A DNA stretch of 64,000 nucleotides from Pelistega suis (GCF_013133795.1 NZ_JABGBN010000009.1:49788-113787), one strand, 5' to 3'; positions 37,905 to 46,095 are shown, counted from the first letter of the stretch. The notes: a model not told the origin generated them from the sequence alone. Numbers and translations are program-made.

Positions 37905-38423
37905 ATCGCAGCCGAAAAGACACACCAAATTAATGGTGAAATTCGTAGCCCTGAAGTTCGTTTAATTGGTTTAGAGGGCGAACAATTAGGTGTTGTTTCT
38001 ATTAAAGAAGCATTAAGTAAAGCAGAAGAGGCAGATACTGATTTAGTTGAAATTGCCCCGAATGCCTCACCGCCAGTATGTCGTTTGATGGATTATGGTA
38101 AGTTCCGTTACCAAGAGCAAAAACGCTTACAGGAAGCCAAAGCTAAACAAAAAGTTGTACAAGTGAAGGAATTAAAATTCCGTCCGGGTACAGACGAGGG
38201 TGATTACCAAGTTAAGTTACGTAATCTAAAACGTTTTATTGAGGATGGTGATAAGGTCAAAGTCACACTACGCTTCCGTGGTCGTGAAATGGCTCACCAA
38301 GAACTCGGCATGAAAGTGTTAGAACGAATTCGTGACGATTTAGGCGATTTAGTTGCTGTTGAAGCTATGCCAAAACTCGAAGGTCGTCAGATGGTGATGG
38401 TGGTTGCTCCGAAGAAGAAATAA
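37905..38423 (+). CDS. infC: Translation initiation factor IF-3, predicted AUC start
   Basis: A 172-residue IF-3. The N-terminal domain begins at [18 protein letters not shown], and the C-terminal domain has [24 protein letters not shown] split across a linker, with [10 protein letters not shown]. No ATG/GTG/TTG fits. Instead ATC at 37905 lies 7 bases after a strong AAGGAG (37892-37897) and aligns with the usual IF-3 N-terminus. An AUU or AUC start is the known autoregulatory feature of infC. A TTG at 37860 would add 15 unlikely residues. IF-3 blocks subunit joining and rejects rare start codons, including its own. Confidence 0.93.
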   Translation: MAAEKTHQINGEIRSPEVRLIGLEGEQLGVVSIKEALSKAEEADTDLVEIAPNASPPVCRLMDYGKFRYQEQKRLQEAKAKQKVVQVKELKFRPGTDEGDYQVKLRNLKRFIEDGDKVKVTLRFRGREMAHQELGMKVLERIRDDLGDLVAVEAMPKLEGRQMVMVVAPKKK

Positions 38424-38539
38424 CTTCGGTGAGCGAAGCGAGCCAAAGTTCTTTTTCGAGAGAGTAGTCGGTTGTCATGGTATAGCAGGTTGCTCCGAAG
38501 AAGAAATAACTTCGGTGAGCGAAGCGAGCCAAAGTTCTT
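38402..38539. repeat. 52-bp direct repeat covering the end of infC and downstream DNA
   Basis: Identical 52-base copies at 38402-38453 and 38488-38539 (period 86). The first contains the last infC codons and stop. A shorter third trace, ACTTCGGTGAGCGAGAAC, lies at 38558-38575. The second copy is nearly self-complementary: CCGAAGAAGAA (38494-38504) pairs with TTCTTCTTCGG (38535-38545), with AACTT/AAGTT inside. Confidence 0.9.
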
Positions 38540-38607
38540 CTTCGGATTGAGGGGGGACTTCGGTGAGCGAGAACATGAGGAGTGCTGGTTGCTCCTTACT
38601 TAATCAA

Positions 38608-38640
38608 GGGTAGCGTTTAACGGTTACCCTGTTTGTGTTG
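38608..38640 (+). terminator. Possible terminator of infC
   Basis: GGGTA (38608-38612) pairs with TACCC (38625-38629) plus an inner CG pair, followed by a weak T/G-rich tail. It lies 14 bases before the gshB start. Confidence 0.4.
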
Positions 38641-38653
38641 GTGGGAAAGTACG

Positions 38654-39610
38654 ATGCAAGTATTGTTTGTGATTGATCCAATTGCCTCTTTAAAAGCGTA
38701 TAAAGATAGCTCTGTTGCGATGATGTACGCCTTTGCAGCGAAAGGACACGAAATTTTTATTACTGAGCAACAAGACTTGTATATTAAAGGACAAGTATGG
38801 GCTCGTACTCAAGCTATTCAAGTTATTGAGCAAGCTAATTTAGAGGAGCATGCTTGGTGGCAAGAGGTAGGGAGTGTACAAGAGCGTAATTTGGCTGACT
38901 TTGATGCTGTGATTATGCGCAAAGATCCTCCTTTTGATATGGAGTATGCGTATAGTTGTCATTTGCTTGCTTACGCTGAGAAGTTTGGTGCAAAAGTCTT
39001 TAACTCTGGTGTCGCCATGTTAAACCATCCTGAGAAATTAACGATTACCGAATTTTCTCAGTTTACGTCCCCCACATTGGTCACACGTGATATGGCACGT
39101 GTTAAAGCATTCCATCAAGAGCATGAGGATATTGTGGTTAAGCCTCTTGACGGTATGGGGGGAATGGGTATTTTCCGTTTGCAGAAAAAAGAACCCAATT
39201 TGAGTTCTATCTTGGAAATGCTTTCTCGCAATGGTCAAGAGACAATTATGGCACAACGTTATATCCCTGATATTGTGAAGGGAGATAAGCGTATTCTTAT
39301 TATCAATGGAAAACCTGTTCCGTATTGTTTGGCACGCATTCCGCTTGCAGGCGAAACACGAGGAAATTTAGCTGCAGGTGGGCGAGGTGTGGCTCAACCA
39401 TTGAGTGAGCGTGACTGGGAAATTGCTAATACATTAGCACCTATTTTGAAGGAACGAGGTTTATTCTTGGTAGGGCTAGATGTGATTGGTGATTACCTAA
39501 CTGAAGTTAACGTGACAAGTCCAACGTGCTTTGTAGAGATTACGCAGCAAACTGATTTTCATGTGGCGAACTTTTTTGTTGAGCAATTAGAAAGCGTGTT
39601 AGGTGCTTAA
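38654..39610 (+). CDS. gshB: Glutathione synthetase
   Basis: A 318-residue ATP-grasp enzyme joining gamma-glutamylcysteine and glycine. It begins MQVLFVIDPIASLKAYKDSS, and also has VVKPLDGMGGMGIFRL (ATP-binding loop), RYIPDIVKGDKRILIING and the metal region LDVIGDYLTEVNVTSPTC. The ATG at 38654 follows GGGAAAG; a 7-codon extension from a TTG is rejected. It abuts the EIIA gene with no gap, so it probably shares a transcript with the PTS genes, as in several Betaproteobacteria. Confidence 0.95.
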   Translation: MQVLFVIDPIASLKAYKDSSVAMMYAFAAKGHEIFITEQQDLYIKGQVWARTQAIQVIEQANLEEHAWWQEVGSVQERNLADFDAVIMRKDPPFDMEYAYSCHLLAYAEKFGAKVFNSGVAMLNHPEKLTITEFSQFTSPTLVTRDMARVKAFHQEHEDIVVKPLDGMGGMGIFRLQKKEPNLSSILEMLSRNGQETIMAQRYIPDIVKGDKRILIINGKPVPYCLARIPLAGETRGNLAAGGRGVAQPLSERDWEIANTLAPILKERGLFLVGLDVIGDYLTEVNVTSPTCFVEITQQTDFHVANFFVEQLESVLGA

Positions 39611-40024
39611 ATGAATACCTTGATTGTTGTTGTTATGCATACGCCATTAGCCTCAGCTTTAAAGGACGTAGCGTTACATGTTTTTCCAGCAGCCAAAGAT
39701 GTATTGGTTTATGATATTTTGCCAGAAGATGATCCAGATGTTATGCAAGAAAAGATTGTGAATGACATCAGAATGCAATACGCTTCTGTGCAAAATATAC
39801 TATTGTTTAGTGATTTAATTGGTGCGACACCAGCAAATATTAGCATGCGTATTGCTAAAACATTACATCAACAGGGGAAGCAAGCTGCCTTTTTTGGTGG
39901 TACAAATGTTTGTATGTTGTTAAATGCTGTACGTTATGAGAATTTATCCATCGAAGAATTAAGGACTAAAATTCTTGAGGGTGGGCAAAAGGGAATGCAA
40001 TCCTTGGATTGCTCCTGTTATTAA
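39611..40024 (+). CDS. PTS EIIA component, mannose/fructose type
   Basis: A 137-residue EIIA-Man domain. The phosphorylated His is His10 in VVVMHTPLASALKD. The core LLFSDLIGATPANIS and GGTNVCMLLNAVRY match the EIIA-Man fold. It starts at the base following the gshB stop. It is followed by HPr and EI but by no EIIB or EIIC, so it is likely a regulatory output domain rather than part of a sugar permease. The unusual last residues SLDCSCY contain two Cys. Confidence 0.92.
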   Translation: MNTLIVVVMHTPLASALKDVALHVFPAAKDVLVYDILPEDDPDVMQEKIVNDIRMQYASVQNILLFSDLIGATPANISMRIAKTLHQQGKQAAFFGGTNVCMLLNAVRYENLSIEELRTKILEGGQKGMQSLDCSCY

Positions 40025-40051
40025 AAAAAGAATAAGGTTTTGGAGTTTATT

Positions 40052-40321
40052 ATGCCTTCCGTAAATATTGAGATTATTAATCGTTTGGGCTTACATGCAC
40101 GTGCGGCCTCAAAATTAACCCAATTAGCCTCTACGTTTAAAAGTGAAATCTTTATTTCTAAAGCACAACAACGCGTGAATGCTAAGAGCATCATGGGGGT
40201 GATGTTGCTAGCTGCAGGTAAAGGAATGACGGTTACTGTGGATGCTGAGGGCGAAGATGCTGAGCAGGCTTTAGAAGCAATTGCGGCACTATTTAATGAC
40301 CGTTTTGGTGAGCCAGATTAA
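40052..40321 (+). CDS. ptsH: Phosphocarrier protein HPr
   Basis: An 89-residue HPr with the phosphorylated His15 in NRLGLHARAASKL and Ser46 in VNAKSIMGVM, the site used by HPr kinase. The ATG at 40052 has GGAG upstream and is preferred over a TTG four codons earlier. It accepts phosphate from EI (next gene) and passes it to the EIIA encoded just upstream. Confidence 0.96.
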   Translation: MPSVNIEIINRLGLHARAASKLTQLASTFKSEIFISKAQQRVNAKSIMGVMLLAAGKGMTVTVDAEGEDAEQALEAIAALFNDRFGEPD

Positions 40322-40345
40322 TTTGTAGATACATAGGTGCATTAT

Positions 40346-42103
40346 ATGGAGCAAACAGTAGCAAAAATACCAGATATGGTAATGGCGTTACACGGTAAAG
40401 GCGTTGCCAAGGGAATTGCTATTGGTCATGCTGTGATTATGGGTGCTGCGTTACTTGAAGTAAAGCATCATCTTGTTTCTGTTGATGATATTGAGAGTGA
40501 ATGTACTCGTCTTGATCAGGCTTTGCAAGCAGTAGCTGCGGATCTTGACTATATCAAGAATAATTTGCCTGAAGATGCACCGATTGAATTAGCCCCTGTT
40601 TTAACAGTACATAGCCTATTGCTTGCTGACCCTATGCTAGCAAGCGAAACCAAACAAATTATTCGGACACATCGTTACAACGCAGAGTGGGCCTTATCGA
40701 CACAAGGGCAAATGCTAGCGAGTCAGTTTGGGCAAATGGAAGATGAGTATTTGCGTGAACGTGCTAGTGATGTGAATCAAGTGATTGAGCGCGTATTATC
40801 TTTTATGTCTGGTGTTAAAAGTTTTGATTTAAAAAACTTACCGGCGACGTGTGAAGATGATTTTCCTTTTATCGTTGTAGCGCATGATATTTCACCAGCG
40901 GATATGTTGAATTTGCGTGAGAAGCATTTTGCTGCGTTTATCACAGATGCTGGTGGCCCAACCTCTCATACCGCTATTGTGGCACGTAGTATGCATGTAC
41001 CTGCGGTAGTCGGGATGAAAAATGTCCGTTCTTTAGTACGCGATCGAGAAATATTGATTGTAGATGGCGATGAAGGTTTAGTGATTGTCAACCCATCACC
41101 ACTCATTCTGGAACAATATCGTCAGAAACAGCGTCAATACCAAACAGAGCGAGAGTTTTTACTCCTACAGAAAGATGAGCCAGCGGTAACAGTAGACGGT
41201 GTACATATTGAATTAGAAGCGAATATTGAATTACCAGAGGAAGCCGATGCGGCCTTGGAAATGGGTGCCACAGGGATTGGACTTTATCGTAGTGAGTTCT
41301 TGTTTATGAATCGCGAGACACTGCCTAGTGAACAAGAACAATATGAGGCGTATTCGCATGTATTAAAAACGATGGGTATGGATAAACCAGTCACCATCCG
41401 TACATTGGATATTGGTTCAGATAAAACCTTGCATAATGAGGCGACAGTTGCGGTCAATCCCGCATTAGGTTTACGAGCAGTACGCTATTGTCTCGCCCAT
41501 CCAGAAATGTTTCTCACACAATTAAGAGCCTTATTGAGAGCCTCGGTGCATGGACGTTTGCGAATTCTGATTCCTATGATTTCACATTTGCATGAGGTCT
41601 ATGAAGTCAAACGTTATCTGACTCAAGCACAAAATGAATTAATGTCAGAGGGATATGCGATTGGTGAGAAAGTTGAGTTAGGTGCGATGGTGGAAATTCC
41701 AGCTATTGCGATTGCTATTGAGCCCTTTCTCAAAGAGCTAGACTTTGTTTCTATCGGTACGAATGACTTGATTCAATATACCTTGGCAGTTGACCGTGTA
41801 GACGATGAAGTAGTGAGCCTTTATGATTCTGTACATCCAGCGGTATTACGTTTGATTCACAATACTATCCAAGCAGGTGATCGAGCGGGTAAGCCTGTAT
41901 GTGTCTGTGGTGAAATGGCTGGTGATACCAATTACACAAAATTATTATTAGGTTTGGGATTAAAAAGTTTTTCTATGCATCCTGCACATATTCCAGAGGT
42001 TAAGCAGATTGTTCGTCATGCGCATACGAATGTTTTACGCACGCGAGTGGCTCGGACATTGAACCATGGTGAAATCATTGACTTGGATGCGGTGAATGCC
42101 TAG
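40346..42103 (+). CDS. ptsI: PTS enzyme I (phosphoenolpyruvate-protein phosphotransferase)
   Basis: A 585-residue EI. The active His is in DAGGPTSHTAIVARSM (about residue 208). The PEP-binding barrel contains LYRSEFLFMNR, TIRTLDIGSDK and SIGTNDLIQYTLAVDR, and the catalytic Cys is in VCVCGEMAGD near residue 520. The ATG at 40346 has AGG 8 bases upstream; a GTG three codons earlier is the alternative. It starts the EI-HPr-EIIA phosphorelay encoded by this operon. Confidence 0.95.
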   Translation: MEQTVAKIPDMVMALHGKGVAKGIAIGHAVIMGAALLEVKHHLVSVDDIESECTRLDQALQAVAADLDYIKNNLPEDAPIELAPVLTVHSLLLADPMLASETKQIIRTHRYNAEWALSTQGQMLASQFGQMEDEYLRERASDVNQVIERVLSFMSGVKSFDLKNLPATCEDDFPFIVVAHDISPADMLNLREKHFAAFITDAGGPTSHTAIVARSMHVPAVVGMKNVRSLVRDREILIVDGDEGLVIVNPSPLILEQYRQKQRQYQTEREFLLLQKDEPAVTVDGVHIELEANIELPEEADAALEMGATGIGLYRSEFLFMNRETLPSEQEQYEAYSHVLKTMGMDKPVTIRTLDIGSDKTLHNEATVAVNPALGLRAVRYCLAHPEMFLTQLRALLRASVHGRLRILIPMISHLHEVYEVKRYLTQAQNELMSEGYAIGEKVELGAMVEIPAIAIAIEPFLKELDFVSIGTNDLIQYTLAVDRVDDEVVSLYDSVHPAVLRLIHNTIQAGDRAGKPVCVCGEMAGDTNYTKLLLGLGLKSFSMHPAHIPEVKQIVRHAHTNVLRTRVARTLNHGEIIDLDAVNA

Positions 42104-42115
42104 AAATAGTGGTAT

Positions 42116-42445
42116 ATGATGATGAAAAAGACTATTCGCTATCTATTGCCATTGAGCCTATTGCTGTTATGTAGTGCTTGCTCCCGTATCCTTTATGAAG
42201 AAACGGATATACATTACGTAGAGCGTTGTGACACACAGTCTTGTGATAATGCTTTAGCGCGTTTGAAATCGCAATGTCATGGTGAGGTGGTAGATGCCTA
42301 CTTTAAACGGAAATCTGCAATTGTCCAATGCCGTCCTGCTAAACCTGTCGATCCTAAGGCACAAGGGACACCTGAAGTCAAACCTCAGGATGCTCATGTT
42401 ACGCCCAAAGTGGAAGAGGCGGTAAAGAAAGAGATTCAGAAATAG
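42116..42445 (+). CDS. Small putative lipoprotein
   Basis: A 109-residue protein with a signal (KKTIRYLLPLSLLLL) and lipobox CSAC, giving a lipidated Cys at about residue 22. The mature part holds four further Cys (ERCDTQSC, SQCHGE, VQCRPA) that could form disulfides, then a Lys/Glu/Pro-rich tail. I do not recognise the family. It starts 12 bases after ptsI and ends 2 bases before the stop of the convergent activator gene. Confidence 0.65.
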   Translation: MMMKKTIRYLLPLSLLLLCSACSRILYEETDIHYVERCDTQSCDNALARLKSQCHGEVVDAYFKRKSAIVQCRPAKPVDPKAQGTPEVKPQDAHVTPKVEEAVKKEIQK

Positions 42446-42447
42446 TG

Positions 42448-44103
42448 CTAGTCTTTTTCATAGAGTTTGAGGATTTTATATAAATAAGAGCGAGAAATGC
42501 CTAAACTCTTGGCCGCTTTGCTTTTATGCCCTTGAAAGCGTTGAATAGCCTCAACGATGGCATGATACTCTATTTGTTTAATAGGTTTAGGTTGAGAATA
42601 TTCTGCGTCTATTTTATGGTCTAAAGAGGTGGTAGATGCCGAGGGTACCATCTCAAATGGTGCGCCTCTTTCAAAGTTTTCTATGAGCAGTTCTTTACTA
42701 TCACAAAAGACTAAAGCCTCTTCGATTTTTTGTTTGAGTTGACGAATATTCCCAGGCCATTCTTTTTGAGCTAAATAACGATAAATGCTGGGTGAACAGC
42801 AAGGAGTGGGGAGGTTATTACGACGGCAAAAGTTCTGAATAAAATGAGGGACGAGTAAAGGAATATCTTCTAAGCGTTGTTGTAGCGCCGGTAAGCGGAG
42901 AGTGACACCGCTAATACGATAAAATAAATCCAGACGGAATTTGCCTGCCTCGATAAGTTCTTGAATATTTCGATGCGTGGCGGTTATAAGTCTGAAATTT
43001 ACTTTTTTCGTTTTATTTGAGCCAATTTTCTGTATGGTTCTGTCTTCCAAGACGCGGAGTAGCTTTAGTTGAATTTCTAGAGGAATATCGCCAACCTCGT
43101 CTAAGAAAAGTGTGCCACCTTCAGCTTCTTCGAATTTGCCTTTTTGACCTTCTTTTTTACCCCCTGTAAATGCCCCGGGTTCATAACCAAATAGTTCTGC
43201 CTCAATAAGTGTGGTGGGAATAGCCGCTAAATTTAAGCTAATCATAGGTTTGTCTTGATGGCCGTGAGTTGCTTCATGAATGGCTTTAGCAACCAATTCT
43301 TTTCCTGTGCCACTATTACCTAAAATCAGTACCGAAACGTCTAAATTAGAAATCGTTAAAATTTCTCTTTTGATGCGTTGAATAGGAGGGCTTTCACCAA
43401 TAATGAGCGATAGAGCGGGTTGTATTTGCTTTTTTAAATTCGCGACGGTTTTTTCATAGGTTTTTAATTGTTCTCGCATATTCGCAAATTCTTTTGGCTC
43501 GGTAAACACAAGCTGTCCAATCGCCCCGACGACTTTACCCTCTTGACGAATAGGAATGCGATTGACAATTCTAGATTCTCCGTCCAGTACTTGTAGCTGT
43601 GCGAGTTCAGCTACACCGGATTTTGCTACTTCATGTAAGCGAGAATTTGGGATAACTGTCTTAGCAGATTGATTAATTGCTTCGCCTCTGGAGAGTTGCC
43701 AATAGGCTTCATTAGACGTGCTTAAATAAGAAATTTCTCCTTTGTGATTGGCAACACTCAGGGCGATATGGGGGCTACTGACAAAATAATTCAAGATGGG
43801 TAAAGCAAAAGGTACTGCAGCAATAAAGTCAACTAACTCATGTTCTGTTTTTGCCTCTCTAATAAAGATAATTTGCATATCTTCACTGCTTAATGATATG
43901 CATACGTAGGGAATAGTTACCTCATTGACAGTAATATGAATAGTGTTGAGTGAGGCTTTTTCCGGTGTAAAAGAGGAAGGTCGCTTCAACGTTAGCACTT
44001 CTTGTTGAATATGGCTATCCGTGCCAAGCCCAAGCGCAAAGCAAATATGTTGTTCAGCATTCAAAACAATCAGTCCAAGAGAATTTGTCTTTATTGAGGA
44101 CAT
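42448..44103 (-). CDS. Sigma-54-dependent transcriptional activator (PAS-AAA+-Fis)
   Basis: A 551-residue enhancer-binding protein. The N-terminal region has a PAS-like sensor (about 110-215, with ALSVANHKGEISYLSTSNEAYW split and IRQEGKVVGAIGQLVF). The central AAA+ domain (about 230-460) has Walker A GNSGTGKE, the sigma-54 contact loop GAFTGG (usually GAFTGA), and Walker B GTLFLDEVGD. The C-terminal Fis-type helix-turn-helix is KSLGISRSYLYKIL. No receiver domain is present, so it probably senses a ligand. The ATG at 44103 has AAGGAG; a start 33 bases upstream is possible. It is divergent from the carboxyltransferase gene, its likely target. Confidence 0.92.
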   Translation of the reverse strand: MSSIKTNSLGLIVLNAEQHICFALGLGTDSHIQQEVLTLKRPSSFTPEKASLNTIHITVNEVTIPYVCISLSSEDMQIIFIREAKTEHELVDFIAAVPFALPILNYFVSSPHIALSVANHKGEISYLSTSNEAYWQLSRGEAINQSAKTVIPNSRLHEVAKSGVAELAQLQVLDGESRIVNRIPIRQEGKVVGAIGQLVFTEPKEFANMREQLKTYEKTVANLKKQIQPALSLIIGESPPIQRIKREILTISNLDVSVLILGNSGTGKELVAKAIHEATHGHQDKPMISLNLAAIPTTLIEAELFGYEPGAFTGGKKEGQKGKFEEAEGGTLFLDEVGDIPLEIQLKLLRVLEDRTIQKIGSNKTKKVNFRLITATHRNIQELIEAGKFRLDLFYRISGVTLRLPALQQRLEDIPLLVPHFIQNFCRRNNLPTPCCSPSIYRYLAQKEWPGNIRQLKQKIEEALVFCDSKELLIENFERGAPFEMVPSASTTSLDHKIDAEYSQPKPIKQIEYHAIVEAIQRFQGHKSKAAKSLGISRSYLYKILKLYEKD

Positions 44104-44128
44104 TTTTGTCTCCTTTTTTGTCTTTATT
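44084..44128. repeat. 12-bp direct repeat bracketing the activator start codon
   Basis: TTTGTCTTTATT occurs identically at 44084-44095 and 44117-44128, one copy inside the coding region and one before the ribosome site. It may be chance in AT-rich DNA, or a pair of binding sites for autoregulation. Confidence 0.5.
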
Positions 44129-44186
44129 AAATACATTACTGTAGAAAAATAGCGTTGTCATTAAGGGATTACCTTATAAAAAGAGT

Positions 44187-44203
44187 TTGGCACGCTATTT
44201 GCT
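44187..44203 (+). promoter_or_regulatory. Sigma-54 promoter of the carboxyltransferase operon
   Basis: TTGGCACG-N4-TTGCT is a full match to the -24/-12 consensus, identical in its conserved bases to the glnK promoter. Expected start of transcription is near 44213, with an AAGGAGG ribosome site and ATG at 44241. The divergent gene encodes a sigma-54 activator. Confidence 0.92.
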
Positions 44204-44240
44204 TGAGGTTGTATCGTAGACAATAAGGAGGAAGACAGAT

Positions 44241-45788
44241 ATGTCATGGCAACCAGAAATCGACGAGCTTGAATATAGAAAAAAGTTGGCACTGGCTTTA
44301 GGAGGACCAGAAAAGGTTAAACGTCATAAAGACGCAGGGAAGCTGACTGTTCGCGAGAGAGTGGATTTATACGTTGATAAGGAGTCTTTTCGTGAAATAG
44401 GTAGCCTAACAGGGCGAGGACAATATGATGCACAAGGCAAGTTAGTCGGATTTACCCCTTCTAATTTAGTCATGGGACGCGCGATGGTAAATGGCTCCCC
44501 AGTAGTCGTTGTTGGCGATGATTTTACGGTGCGTGGAGGTGCAAATGACGGTGTCGTAGGGGACAAATTAATTTATGCCGAACGGATGGCTCATGATTTG
44601 CAAATACCGATGGTGCGATTAGTAGATGGTACAGGAGGTGGTGGTTCTGTTAAAAATATTGAACTCAAAGGGCATACATTAATTCCAACGATGAAAGTTT
44701 GGGAACATGTGGTTGAGAACTTGATGACCGTACCCGTTGTTGCGATGGCTTTGGGGTCTGTAGCGGGTATGGGGGCAGCCAGAGTAGCAGCTAGTCATTA
44801 TTCCGTTATGGTGAAAGGGACGTCACAATTATTTAATGCCGGTCCACCTGTCGTCGCCAAAATCGGTGAAGTAATTGATAAAAATGATTTAGGTGGCAGT
44901 CAAATTCATACACGAAATGGCGTAGTGGATGATGAAGTCAATAGCGAGCAAGAAGCTTTTGAACGGACAAGAAAGTTTTTGTCCTATTTGCCGAAGTCGG
45001 TATTCGATTTAGCACCAAGAGCCGAGGTACAGGATGATCCCTATCGTCAAGAAGAGTGGTTGATTGAAGCCATTCCTAGAGATCCACGTAAAGTTTATAA
45101 AATTAGACCTATTGTAGAAGCGATTGTGGATAAGGGAAGCTTTTTTGAGATAGGTAAACATTGGGGAAAAGCTATCGTAACGGGCTTAGCGCGCGTAGAT
45201 GGTTGGAGTGTGGCTATCGTGGCTAGTGACCCGTATTTTTATGGGGGTGGCTGGGATAAAGATACGACTGAAAAATTTACACGCTTTATTGATTTAGCCC
45301 AAACCTTTCATATACCAGTCATTAATTTTGTAGATATTGCAGGTTTTCAGATTGGGTCTGCAGCAGAAAAAGCAGGCATTATGCGTTATGGGGTCAGAGC
45401 CTTATCAGCGGTGTATCAAGCGACAATACCTTGGTGTTCATTTATTATCCGAAGAGCCTATGGCGTAGCTGCTGCTGGACATCAACATATGGGACGACAT
45501 AATTTCCGCTATGCATGGCCTTCGGGGAATTGGGGATCTTTGCCGATTGAGGGAGGGCTTGATGTCGCTTATAAAGCAGAAATTGAGGGAGCAGATGATC
45601 CTGTTCAAAAAAGACAAGAAATTGAGCAAAGAGTGCGTCGCTTAACATCCCCATTTTTAAGTGCAGAAGCGTTTGTTATTGAGGATATTATTGATCCTCG
45701 AGAAACTCGACGCTTGGCGTGTGAATTTGTGAATACGGTGATTCCTTTATTAAAACCGGGAAGAAATCAGTTTGGATATAGACCTTAA
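44241..45788 (+). CDS. Biotin-dependent acyl-CoA carboxylase/decarboxylase, carboxyltransferase subunit
   Basis: A 515-residue carboxyltransferase of the propionyl-CoA carboxylase beta / methylmalonyl-CoA decarboxylase alpha type with two crotonase-like halves. The N-terminal half has KLTVRERVDLYVD, GGANDGVVGDKL and ALGSVAGMGAARVAAS. The C-terminal half has NFVDIAGFQIGSAAEKAGIMRYG and FIIRRAYGVAAAGHQHMG. It moves carboxyl groups between biotin and an acyl-CoA. A 70-residue biotin carrier follows by 17 bases, but no biotin carboxylase or membrane decarboxylase subunit is nearby, so direction and substrate are open. Confidence 0.87.
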   Translation: MSWQPEIDELEYRKKLALALGGPEKVKRHKDAGKLTVRERVDLYVDKESFREIGSLTGRGQYDAQGKLVGFTPSNLVMGRAMVNGSPVVVVGDDFTVRGGANDGVVGDKLIYAERMAHDLQIPMVRLVDGTGGGGSVKNIELKGHTLIPTMKVWEHVVENLMTVPVVAMALGSVAGMGAARVAASHYSVMVKGTSQLFNAGPPVVAKIGEVIDKNDLGGSQIHTRNGVVDDEVNSEQEAFERTRKFLSYLPKSVFDLAPRAEVQDDPYRQEEWLIEAIPRDPRKVYKIRPIVEAIVDKGSFFEIGKHWGKAIVTGLARVDGWSVAIVASDPYFYGGGWDKDTTEKFTRFIDLAQTFHIPVINFVDIAGFQIGSAAEKAGIMRYGVRALSAVYQATIPWCSFIIRRAYGVAAAGHQHMGRHNFRYAWPSGNWGSLPIEGGLDVAYKAEIEGADDPVQKRQEIEQRVRRLTSPFLSAEAFVIEDIIDPRETRRLACEFVNTVIPLLKPGRNQFGYRP

Positions 45789-45805
45789 TGTTGTAGGAGA
45801 TTTAA

Positions 45806-46018
45806 ATGAAAAAAATAGAAAGTATTGTTAGTGGTATCGTGGTCAAAATTATGGTGCAAGAAGGTAGCGTCTTAAGTGCGGGTGATGAAGCATTGATTGT
45901 AGAATCAATGAAAATGGAAATCCCTTTGGAGGTTGAGGTATCTGGTGAAGTAGCAGAAATCTTAGTCCAAGAGGGGGATATGGTAGAAGAAGGGCAGGAG
46001 CTCATACGGCTTAAGTAG
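45806..46018 (+). CDS. Biotin carboxyl carrier (biotinyl domain) protein
   Basis: A 70-residue stand-alone biotinyl domain. The biotinylation Lys is in VESMKMEIPLE (residue about 36), flanked by the usual hammerhead Gly and Pro/Glu residues, with a pseudo-symmetric second half VAEILVQEGDMVEEGQ. AGGAG lies 5 bases before the ATG. It is co-transcribed with the carboxyltransferase and is its probable partner. It must be loaded by BirA from elsewhere. Confidence 0.93.
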   Translation: MKKIESIVSGIVVKIMVQEGSVLSAGDEALIVESMKMEIPLEVEVSGEVAEILVQEGDMVEEGQELIRLK

Positions 46019-46050
46019 TTTGTTTCGTAAGCCGTTTAAGCAAAGTCATA

Positions 46051-46089
46051 AAGGATTTTTCCCAGATGCTTGCTGAGGGAAAAATCCTT
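46051..46089. terminator. Hairpin between the biotin-carrier gene and the LOG gene
   Basis: Perfect 13-bp stem AAGGATTTTTCCC / GGGAAAAATCCTT with a 13-base loop, placed between convergent genes. T-rich runs are inside the stem rather than behind it, so termination strength is uncertain. Confidence 0.6.
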
Positions 46090-46095
46090 GTTCCA

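Noticed and set aside
38633..38653. Upstream start for gshB (TTG)
   Set aside because: ATG at 38654 gives the canonical MQVLFVIDPI N-terminus.
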